Shown in pieces: positions 1 through 28,800 of a stretch of 64,000 bases of DNA (position 1 is the stretch's first letter; each line of letters opens with the position of its first letter). This DNA comes from Campylorhamphus procurvoides. Lineage: Eukaryota > Chordata > Aves > Passeriformes > Dendrocolaptidae. The notes beneath the pieces were generated by a model. The model did not search any database. It was not told the DNA's origin and worked only from the letters and a program-made list of their open reading frames with translations. The stretch lies in the NCBI GenBank assembly GCA_013396655.1, contig WBMV01001021.1, positions 62,001-126,000 on the forward strand. The letters run 5' to 3'. The position numbers were made by a program, and so were the translations under genes.

Positions 1-754
1 CTTTCTGGGTGTGTCAGTTGCTCCAATGCTTTTTAAAGGAATTTGGAGTGTTGATATTGTTTTGTTTAACAGTTAAATTCAGGTGTGTTGTATTTGCTGA
101 TGTACCAGATAGTTTGCCTCATACATTTTTAAGGCTAAAAGGAAGTTCACCAACTGTTTAGTTTAACATCCTGCGTATGGTACTTAGTCTTATAATTCCT
201 GCTGTGGAGAAAATTAATCTTCCCTCTTGTGCAAGAGAATACTTAATAAGTGCATTGGCTTATTATTAACCTAGACTTCATCTTGTTGAGAAAGATGGAC
301 TTTTAGTTAAGAGACTCCCAGAAGATGGTACACTAATTGATAATTTACTCTGGGTGACTGATTTTCATTATTTTTGTTCCTGTTTTATATTCTAGAAGGC
401 TTAATTGCTCCTGAAAACATATTTTGTAAATGCATTAAATAAAACAGCAGCATGTGGTTTTATCTTTATCCAATCCGATGTTCTTATTTTGCACTCCTGC
501 TGTGAAGGAAAGAACACTGCAATGTACTTTTAAAAGTAAAACTGTTGCAGCTATTTGGAAAAATCAGGCATTTGACAGAAGGTGGCTTCAGGAACTCACC
601 TCTTCTGTGTTTAACCTCACCAGGTGCTGTGCACCTTTTGAACCCAGTAGTAATCCAGAGCACTTTTAAGATAGAGCTCTTCAGCGATTTCAATTCAAGC
701 TTACTCAGCCAATTTTAATGTGCTAAACCTTGCCCTTTTTGTCCTCCTGCTCAG
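1..754 (+). other. NPHP3 intron (3' part)
   Basis: AT-rich sequence leading to the polypyrimidine tract and AG at 753-754. No exon with homology to NPHP3 and usable splice sites was recognised here. The short open frames at 454-693 lack splice context and any family resemblance. Confidence 0.7.
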
Positions 755-10762
<10,008 letters not shown>

Positions 10763-12435
10763 TATAAACCTGCTCCAAGAAAAGGCAGTCTCTATGGATA
10801 TTTTAAAGCAGACAGAACATTCCCAAGACAAATCCATTTTTCCAAGGATGAAGTACTATTTTGGGACCGACACCTGTCTTCAGGAATGACAGGGAAACTA
10901 ATGCTTCAGCTTGAGACTCTCCAACTTTGTATGGTATGAAGTGAGCTTCTTTCATTGTATATAGGTGCACATATTAGTCACCAGCTCAAGTTATAGCTAA
11001 TACCAAAAACATGGACTTGATACCTCTTAGCCTAAGGGCCAGGATTGCAACATGTTAAGCTGAACCACTTGGATAAACTCTATGGGGTAGTTCCTATTTC
11101 TGTGTTGTAATAGCGTGGCTTAGAGGATTTGTGTATTATGGCTTCCTCAATCCTTTCTGCCTTTTCAGAAGCCTTTAAAGTTGTTTCTGAAGAGATGGTA
11201 ATTCTGAAACGTTTTTGATAAAACTTTGGGTGGAACAGTATTGCCTGCAGGTTTACTTCAGCTTTAAGCAAACTTGCATTCAAGGGACTCATGCAAAATT
11301 AACTGCTTTCCTTAGGAAGCTAACATATCTAAATATATCATCGCCTACAGTTAAAGCTGTTGTCAGATTGCACTCATTCAGTAAAAATACTTCCAGTGAG
11401 GAACCAGAATGGAGATGATTATGGCCCAATTCCCTGTTGTTAAATCTTTAGTGATATTTTCATTATTTAATCTCATTTGAAGAATGCAAATGGCCTTCAC
11501 CTCAAAGGAGTACTTGCCTTCCACAGTGTTTTTATCCTCCTGGAATAGACTTAAATATATCACATTTCACCCCTTGTTCTTTTTAGGAGAAATTAAATAT
11601 TTTGGTAAGGCTGTAACTTGCAAAAGAAACTGTATATAAAACTGGCAGCACAAATATACAACCCAAATTTGACTTTTAAGATTTAGTTTTGAAAAAAAGG
11701 TAGTTCTTGAAGGTATTGTGATACAGCAAAAAGACCTGGCACTTTGTAATAGCTGTCTGGATCTTTTATTCAGAAAATGGGTTTTTATCAAAGCAGGAAT
11801 TTTACCATTGTATTCCAGCCACCTTGAAGTTTTGAAAATTGGAAAGTTTTTCACAGGATTGTGTGTTCCAGTTGCCTGCTGCTCCTAGACCTGGTAATTC
11901 CCTCCTTTAAGGAATTAGCAGATGTCTGGTCTGTCAGCTCTATTCTAACATGTACAATGACCTATCTTTCTCTCCTCAATAGATTTGATTAATGTTGTTG
12001 GTTTGAATAAGCAGCAACTCTACATCTACAGAAAGTAAACCAGGATCAGGACTAAGAATGCTATGGCTGCATGTCAGCTGTACTCACTGTGTGCTTACAA
12101 TACAACTTAAAGTAATTTGTATATATGGTGTATGCCAGATAATACTTCTGTGTGGGAGAGCCCCTCCTCAAAACTGAGAATCACCAGCTTCAATGGGGAT
12201 CTAATTACACAATCAAAATACCAACATCTTATAACATTCATGAGACACTGTAAAAACTGAAAACTTCTTTTATAAGATTGCCAAAGCAAGCTGGACTTAA
12301 CCCTGGCAACATGCTTTAATGTGTTACTTCATAGCAAAAGGAGTAATAAATTATCTATTATGTTTTACAGTTGGAGTAGATTATACTTGTAAATGTCTTT
12401 TTATTAAAATAAAAACCTCCTTAAATTTGCTTTTT
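10763..12435 (+). other. NPHP3 3' untranslated region (predicted)
   Basis: This is non-coding sequence after the NPHP3 stop, AT-rich, and running to an AATAAA signal at 12408-12413. The length of about 1.65 kb is inferred from that signal; earlier weak signals could be used. Confidence 0.5.
12400..12413. terminator. Opposed poly(A) signals between NPHP3 and UBA5
   Basis: TTTATT at 12400-12405 reads AATAAA on the minus strand, and AATAAA lies at 12408-12413 on the plus strand. The plus signal fits the NPHP3 end. The minus one could serve UBA5, although a second minus-strand AATAAA (plus TTTATT at 12757-12762) is closer to the UBA5 stop. Confidence 0.5.
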
Positions 12436-12439
12436 TGAT

Positions 12440-13902
12440 GCTGTTTATTTTTAAATAATTTAACCATTGGCACATACAGTGACCTTAATGTATTTTCTGA
12501 TTATTTCAGATTCTTCATGTGTATACAAGTTGAAAGTCTGAAAGTAACACGAGAACCATTTTGTTTCCTCTGTAATTGGGCATACAAAATATATTAATTT
12601 GCTTATAAAGTGTACATGAAGTTGCCTCTTGTAAAGCTGTCAATCATGTGATAGCAGTCATGTCAGCCAAATAAGAGTCAAGAGGAGCTGAGCCTGTTGT
12701 AGAAATGAATTCAGCCTTTTTCTTCAGGATGTCAAGAGCCAGGTGTGTGCCTCACTTTTATTGTTCCCAACAGAAAGGTGAAATCACAGAGAAATGTAAG
12801 TAAACACTTAAAATGACACTTGCATCAAGCTAACAGAGACTTGGTAACACAGATTCAAGTAGGCACCTTTGCAATGGTGTCATTTTTCTAGTTCCCATCC
12901 CTCTTCACACTTCATTCTGAAACCTGGTTTCTCCAAAACTGAACTCAAAAAATAAAAACCCAAACAAAATTAAAAAACAAACAAGCCCCCCCCCCAACAG
13001 TTCCATTTTACAGTATAATGCAGCTCACTCAAAGCCCACCAAAAATCCTCACTAGCTTCAGAGATGATTTTAATGTGTATAATAGAATCTGATGTCAACT
13101 CATCATGCTGTGGACAAGTGTTTTGAAGAGCCCAGCTTGGAAATATTTGTATTATACTTCAAAGGCTGAAATTTACCTTCTAAGCCAAACTGAATCCAAT
13201 CTGGCTCAGCCAGCCACAGTAGTTAAAATATTTTAAATTGATCCCTCCAGTTCTGCAGGGTACTGGCACTACACGATGTGGTAATTCCTTCATATAGCCC
13301 ATATGATTTTCAATGACCAACAAAAATTTAGTATTTTGATTTTTGAAAAGATAGACAAAATCTCCTGCTCTTTCCAAAGTTGCTCGTAATTTTGACATGA
13401 GAAGCATCTGCCAGCCAAAACAGTGGCATGCTCATACATACTCTGCTAATATAGTACTAACAAAAGACTTCACCTTCATACAGTATGCTCAAAACATTAT
13501 CACATGCAAAACATGTAGGAGCTATGTAAGGACAAGCAGTAGTAAGACTGATAAAACTAGGAAAGTTTAAAAAAAAAATGCCATCCCAGAGATATTTAAG
13601 GCAGATGAAAAGGCTGAAATGCTCTGATTACTGAGAAAAAGTAGCCACAGCTACTGCATTCTACTGACTATCTGGACACTAGCAATGCTAAGGAACAGAA
13701 GCAGCAGAACTCTGTATGTTAAAGAGGTGACTTTCAGACAATAGAATATAAGCAATGCAAGTTTGTGTCTTTCCTGCGCCTGTAACAGTTCCATTTCATC
13801 AGAAAGGTAAAGGTAAAATTCAATGGAAGTAAAAAAAGAAAAAATAAGTCTGGTCTTCTCAAAATTCCTGTTGATCCAAAGTTGTACTTAATATTTGGTT
13901 TT
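12440..13902 (-). other. UBA5 3' untranslated region (predicted extent)
   Basis: Non-coding, AT-rich sequence after the UBA5 stop. Two minus-strand AATAAA signals can end it, at plus 12757-12762 or 12400-12405. It contains an A/C-rich low-complexity tract with ten consecutive C at about 12945-12998. The true 3' end needs transcript data. Confidence 0.4.
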
Positions 13903-22132
<8,230 letters not shown>

Positions 22133-22133
22133 G

Positions 22134-22168
22134 CCGTCCGTCCGTCCCTCCGTCCGTCAGTCCGTCCT
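22134..22168 (-). repeat. GGAC tetranucleotide repeat in the UBA5 5' leader
   Basis: On the plus strand GTCC/CCGT units repeat about eight times with small variations, directly next to the UBA5 start codon. In the transcript this is a GGAC-rich leader. Confidence 0.75.
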
Positions 22169-22282
22169 GCCGCGGGAGCTGCCGGGAAGCGCCGGGGCGG
22201 TCCCAGCGCGGGGCCGCCCCCTGAGCACGGACGGGGGAATACCGGGATACCGGGACACCGGGATATCGGGACAGTGGGACAN

Positions 22283-22810
22283 GGGTAACACAGGGAGCAG
22301 AGATGAGAACAGGGGGCACGGGTGGGCACAGGGAATGCAGGTGGCACAGATAACACGGGACACAGGGGGCACAGGTAACGCAGGTAACACAGGGAGCAGA
22401 GGTTGGCACAAGGAACGCAGGTAACACAGGTGGGCACAGGGGGCACGGGTGGGCACAGGGAATGCAGGTGGCACAGATAACACGGGACACAGGGGGCNCA
22501 GCGGGACATCGGGACAGAGGGACACCAGGACCCGGCCCCCGGGATGTCGGCGGAGCCGGGCACCAGCGAGGTGCGGCCGCAGCACCGCTTCGACCAGCGC
22601 AGCCTGGAGCGGTACCTGCGGGGACACCTGCGCGGCTTCCCCCGGCACCCCGAGGGGCAGCTGGCCGTGGCACAGATAACACGGGCCACAGGTGGCACTG
22701 GTGGGCACAGGTAATGCAGGTGGCACAGATAATGCAGGTAACACAGGGGGCACAGGTAACGCAGGTAGGACAGTGGGCACAGGTAACAGGTGGGCACAGG
22801 TAGCAGGGGC
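22283..22810 (+). repeat. Minisatellite (GGCACAGGTAAC-type units) flanking ACAD11 exon 1
   Basis: Short degenerate units such as GGCACAGGTAACGCAG and GTGGCACAGATAACACGG repeat at 22283-22500 and again at 22667-22810, interrupted by the ACAD11 leader and exon 1. A higher-order period of 127 bp is seen: the segment 22312-22374 recurs at 22439-22500. The last coding bases of ACAD11 exon 1 (GTGGCACAG) are themselves part of a unit. On the minus strand the array creates long Cys/Pro/Thr-rich open frames that I consider spurious. Confidence 0.85.
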
Positions 22811-25800
22811 ACCACCTCTCTCCTGCCCCACAGAGCCCCCAGGAGGGGCCAGAGCCGTCCCCATGGGTGGGACATGGTCCGTGAGCCCACAGTGCAGGGT
22901 GAGGTGTAGGGCTGCTCTGCTCACCACTGCCCAGCAAGGAGGGTGGCCAGGAGGGAAGGACACCCCGGGGATGGCACATGGCAGCCCCGAGCGCTGGACT
23001 CGGTGACCTCGGGGGTCTCTTCCAGCCCAGCTGATTCTGTGATTCCACACATATCCTTAAGGAATCAGTTGTCAGAGCGTAGGTAGCAAATCCCTGAGCA
23101 GGGATGTGCTGAGAGTCCCATCAGTGCCCAGGTAGCAAATAAGGATGAGCTGAGGGTCCCATCAGTGCCCAGGTAGCAAATAAGGATGAGCTGAGGGTCC
23201 CATCAGTGCCCAGGTAACAAATAAGGATGAGCTGAGGGTCCCATCAGTGCCCAGGTAACAAATAAAGATGAGCTGAGGGTCCCATCAGTGCCCAGGTAAC
23301 AAATAAGGATGTGCTGAGGGTCCCGTCTGTGCCCCGAGGGCAGTGCCATGCCACAGTGAGGCTCCAAAGCCACTGTTCCATAGAACACTGGGCTTTTTTG
23401 CATTCAGCAAATGAGTGGTCTGGCTGCTGACTTGGCATTGGGAACTATTAGAAGGTATTCTAAAAATAAGTGTTAATTCCTTTGTAAGCATGATCTCTGC
23501 TATTTTATCTGCAGCCATCACCAAGAAATAGTAAACAATTTTTCATTGCCTTCTGTTGCAAATATAAAACATCCACTGAATCCTCAGCTGCACCCTAACC
23601 CTCATATGTACCTCCACTGAGGAAACTTTAAGAAGGGCCTTAGAAGAGTAACTAATAGCAAAATTTGCTAAAATATTGTCAGTATTTATGCTTTTACCAC
23701 TTTGCTTGTCTTTAGTTGTGGTGTAAGGCTTCAGCTGGCCTAAATTTCTTTAGTGCCAGGCAGAGTATTTGTTGGTGCAGAACACTTGTTAAACTGTGTT
23801 ACAAACTATGCCCTAACTGCTTCAGAGAGAATGGAAGTGTAATGTGAGGCATTAGGGCAAAGGTTGACCTGATTTCTATTTTGCAATAGCTGTCTAATCT
23901 GTTACTGAGATAAGTCAGAATGCATCTTAAAAGTGATCCAGAATGAGGAGAGAAAGGCACGCTGATTAGCACAGGGCCTTGGGGATAATAAGGATCGATG
24001 AGCTTGATTGGGGCATGATGGACAAAGTGTTATGAAGGGTTTAACTAGGTTTTCTTTCTCTTTTACACGCGTGTGTGATCACAATGTTCAATTTTCTTTG
24101 TCACTCCAACATTCATTCTTTAGAGTTTTACAGTTCCTATAGGCTGTCTCTTAAACAACCAATATGGACATCCTTTGCACCTGGCGGCTTTTGGGAGCCC
24201 CTCAGGTGACCAAGGGGCAGTGTTAGGGTCCTTTGTGGGCTGAAGGAGCTGACAAGGTGTTTCCCATTTGCACCTGGCTGCTTTTGGGAGCCCCTCATCC
24301 GACCAAGGCTCCTTGCCAGGATCCTTTGTGGGCTATTTCATCAGCCTAGGGAATGTGGTAAAGAGCAGGGTGTGGCACAGCAGTGAGGCAGCTCTCACAG
24401 GAGGGGTAAGGCAGCACTTCAGGAGGAAGTGGAGAGGATACAGGGTATTAAGGACAGTGAAAGGGAAATCCTTTCACTGGTGGAGTTGTGCCATTTCAAC
24501 CCCGAAAGAAGCTCAGCAGGAATCAGAGATGGCTCCTTTTGTCATCAGGCAGAAGGAGCAGATCAATCAGATGGGAGGGGAGGGGGATGGAAGCGGGTCC
24601 CTGATGGGAGAGGTTTAAGAATCCCCGGCACCTCCCCAGGTGCCCCTAAAGGATAGGTACGAGGCCCTGGATCTAGAGGGTCAGGCACAGAACACTCATG
24701 AAAAAACAATCTGTCTAGAGGGTCTCCCCACTGCCTGCTAAACAGATCACAGCCTTAGCTATTAAGGAAAAAAACAAAAAAGGAGGGTAGTTGTGGGTGA
24801 CTGCCCTGTGAGGGGAGCTGAGGGCCCTACTGGCAGCCAGGACCCATCCCACAGGTCAGCCTGCTGCCTGCCCGGGGCTGGGGTGAGCCATTTACCTCAG
24901 GAGGATCCCTGGGCTAATTCAGCCCTGTGCTTATTACCCACTGATGGGTGTCCAGGTTGCTGGTAATGAGAGGGATAAAAGAGGTACCAGGGCAATTAAA
25001 AATGCATCAGGAGCACACGTGGTGCTCACCTCAGGGATGGATGAGGAAAGGAGCAGGAAAACCCATTTAATCAATAAGTGGCTTAAGGATTGGTGCTACT
25101 GACAGAATTTTGGGTTTTATTATGATGGGGCAACTTTTATGCTACCAGGCCTGATAGAGTTAGCTGGACTTCATCTGTCTAGCAAGGGGGGAAAAAACTC
25201 ATGCCTACAACTTGGTAGGGCTGATCGAGAGGGCTTTAGTTTGAAGGGGAAGGGGATGAGATGTGGCTCTCCAGAGGGTAGTAACCTGGGGTAAGGAAGG
25301 AGATCAGCAGCCCAGCTGAAGTGCATGTACACTAATGCACACAGTATGGGTAACAAACAAGATTTGGAAGCCATGGTGCAGCAGGAAAGCCATGATGTAG
25401 TCACAGAAATGTGGTGGGATAAGTCTCATGACTGGAGGGAAAAAGAGAGTTTATCTACTTTGGAAAAAAGGGAAAGTAATGCATAAAGCATTTAAGGATG
25501 TTGTCAGGTCTTGTAGAAAAGAAAGTAGAGAGGTGAAAGCACAATTTGAACTTAATCTGGCCATTTCTGCTAAGGATAACAAAAAGTGGTTTTATGCATG
25601 CATTAATAGCAAACGGAGGGGCAGGGAAAACTCCTATTCCTTGTTGGACACAGGGGGAACATAGTTACCAAAGACAAGGAGAAAGCTGAGGTACTTAACA
25701 CCTTCTTTACCTCAGTTTTCCAAGGTAAGACAGGTCCTCTCCAGGACAGCTGGCCTCCTGAGCCAGTAGACAGGGATGGGGAGCTGAATAGCCCCCCTAT

Positions 25801-28800
25801 AATCCAGGAGGAAGAAGTTAGTGCCCTGCTGAGCCACTTGGATCCTCACAAGTGTATGGGACCAGGTGGGACCCATCCCAGGGTGTTGAAGTTTTGAAGT
25901 TCCTGTCTACTGCATACCTTGAATAAGTTCATGATGTCTCTCTAGGGATGAAAGATAAAAGCTGCAGGAGAACAAATTGGCTGTGACTTCTCCACAGTGA
26001 AAGAAGACATCTTTCTTATAAGTAGGAATAGAACCTCTGACTTCTGATTTTGTAGGCTATCATCTGCCTCCTTGTAAGATTTGGGAAAAAAAAAACAAAC
26101 CCCAACAAAAACAGCCCCTGAGAAGTTTGTTCAGGCCAAGCTGCAGTGCATTTTGCATTGTTTCTGTTAAAAGTTCACAAATTTGTAAGCACTTAAATTT
26201 GTAAGTAATTATAATCTCTCTTTGTAGCTCAGGCCAGTCAAATCCAACCTTTTACCTTCATAAAGGTGGGCAGGCTTATGTGCTCAGGAAGAAGCCCCAT
26301 GGACCCCTCTTACCGAGAGCACACAAGGTAAGTAATATTCTTCATCAAACACTTCCTATTCCAAGTGACCAAGTCCTAAACATGATGGTCCAGCACACTG
26401 TTGAATGTGTCCAGAAATGCAGTGAACTGCTGGATCACTGCCAGTGTTCTGTGCTATACACAGAACCAAACATAAAAGGGGATTGTCATTCACTGTGCTC
26501 ATTTATGTTTGGGAGCTTTTAACTGAACCTAAATTTCTGTGTCTTCCTCAGGTCGACAGAGAATATCGTGTGCAGAAAGCCTTATTTTCAGCTGGTTTTC
26601 CAGTGCCTGAGCCCCTGTTGTACTGCAGTGATGTTTCTGTCATTGGAACAGAGTTTTATGTAATGCAGCATGTGCAGGTTGGTTTTCCAGGCTGAGAGAT
26701 TCTTTCCTTCTCTCTACTACAAGCTGCTTTTAAATGGTCTAAAACCTTTCTGTTAAACCTTACCCAGCACTCATGAAGTTTTGTGATATGAACCTAAATA
26801 ATCCTCTGATATTTTTAAGAATTGCTAGCTATCAGTGATTCTCATGGATTTCAGCTTCTCCAGGGTTTATTTCCCATTTTGTTGAAATATTCAGCCCAGT
26901 ATTTCATCTCTTGTTCTTGTTTTGAGCTCCTGGAAGGATGTCTTGAAATAAGGCAATTGCCTCTGTGAAAAACATACACAAGTCAGAAGGAAAACAGTCA
27001 GTCTGTAAAGCCATACTGAATATTTGGACATCCTGCAGGCTGTTTAGTGTTGAAGATAGGAATTGCATAGAATCACCTTTTCTTGAAAACCAAGCAGGAT
27101 TCCTGTTCAAACACTAGTTTCACAAAGAACACAGCATAGTTCTGTCTGTGGTCCATCACTCTGGGGGTGCTGTAGCTGAGCTGCTGATGCTTCTGTTAGA
27201 TTTTGGTGACTTTGAGTGTAAGTCTGCTCTATCATGGATTTTTTTTTTTCCTGTGCGGGCAGGATTTGAACTGAGACCTTTTGCCTCTCATTGCATCCTA
27301 CTCTATAATCAGGTTCACTGGGAAATTAGAAATGTAAGTTTGTGGGCCAGTTCCTGGAGATGAACTTAACCTTCCTACAAAACCCATGGATCAAGAGTAA
27401 TATAATGTAAAAGCTGTAAAAACTTTGAAAGAGATTTCTTACATTAAAGATGGAGAATTTTTCTGGTTTTGACAACGAAAAGATTCCATAAGAAGAAACA
27501 TTGCTACGTTTCTAACTATGTAAAAGTGCAGTCTCTCCATTCTATGATGGACAACACTGCACTGTTTTTAACAGATACATGGTGTATTTAGAAAACAACC
27601 ATACATTTATTCTGTTGAATAAACTGTTGCACAAAAAAAATCTCAAAAATCAGATTTTGTAATGCAGAATCTTTCAGTAAAAAAATTCTCTTGCTACTTT
27701 AGCTGTGTAAATATATTGAAGCCATCACGTAAACCTGTGAAATTGAGGCACTTGGAGGAATCTGTTTTTTCTCTTCCATTCTTTTACTGGCAGGGTCAAA
27801 ACTAAAGGATAAAATGGAAATTTGTACCCATCTTTTAAATATATTTAACTGCCTTTAAGGAGAACACAAGTGAATTTAGTTGGATTGCTTGCCTCAGCAT
27901 GTGCAACCCATTCATTTCCCTCCTTTGCCTGCACCTCCCACCATCTCTCTCAGGTCTTCACTGATGTTTTTTCTGTAGGTTAGCTGTTAGAGGAAATACA
28001 GTTAACATTATTTTTCCTGGTATTTTCAAGCTTGATGATATCTGGATTGAGTGCTCTAATTCAGACTTTCATCTCCTGAATATATCTGTTATTTTAATTA
28101 CCTTCCAATAGATGGCCCATATACCAATGATCTGAGCTTACTGTGAATCCCTTTGTTTGCCCTGGGTGAAGAGTAAAATAAATAAGGATTTTTTGTTTGC
28201 AGAGGGAGTGTTGGTTCACTAAATGTGTTTTTGGTCAAGAGATGCATGGCTTTACCTCTTTACATCTGGTGTGTCCATCCCACCAAATATGTGACTTGTG
28301 CTGTTTCTAGGGGCGCATTTTCCGAGACCTCTCACTGCCTGAAGTGGGCCCAGCAGAACGTTCTGCTTTGTATATTGCAATGGTAGAGACCTTGGCCCTG
28401 TTGCACTCCTTTGACTTACAGTCACTGGGCCTCCAAGGATATGGCAGAGGACCAGGATACTGCAAAAGACAGGTAAAACAATTCAAAAAATTCTCTTTGT
28501 CTTGCCAGGTGTTTGAATATTTATTTGATTTGCAAGCTAAATTATTAATTATTAAAGACTTGTAACCATCATATCTTGGCTATTAAGCACCTTCACTTAG
28601 TTCATTTATTTTGTGCATGGTGTAGTTACTACCACTACATTCAGATTTATTCTGTAATACTTTGCTACACGAATAATACTAGTTTGCTTTTGGAATAATG
28701 TTATATTTGGGCTATGTAAATAGGATTGAAATAGAAAACAGAGGTCGGCTTCATTGTGCCTTTTGATCTCACAGCTCACATTTGCAGATGCAGTGGTGCT

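Larger units (their letters stand above)
22711..26227 (+). other. ACAD11 intron 1
   Basis: This intron holds the end of the promoter minisatellite, a short CR1 3' tail (22993-23047), a 41-bp minisatellite (23085-23335), unique AT-rich sequence (23340-24170) and the 5' half of a CR1 LINE (24177-25895). The rest, up to the acceptor at 26226-26227, is unique-looking. Confidence 0.8.

Noticed and set aside
454..693. Open frames near the left edge as a possible NPHP3 exon.
   Set aside because: No acceptor/donor pair gives the phase needed by the exon at 755, and the peptides do not resemble NPHP3.
23203..23524. Minus-strand frames repeating YLLPGH as a repeat protein.
   Set aside because: The period is that of the 41-bp minisatellite, which is not a multiple of three, so each frame shifts; no gene context.
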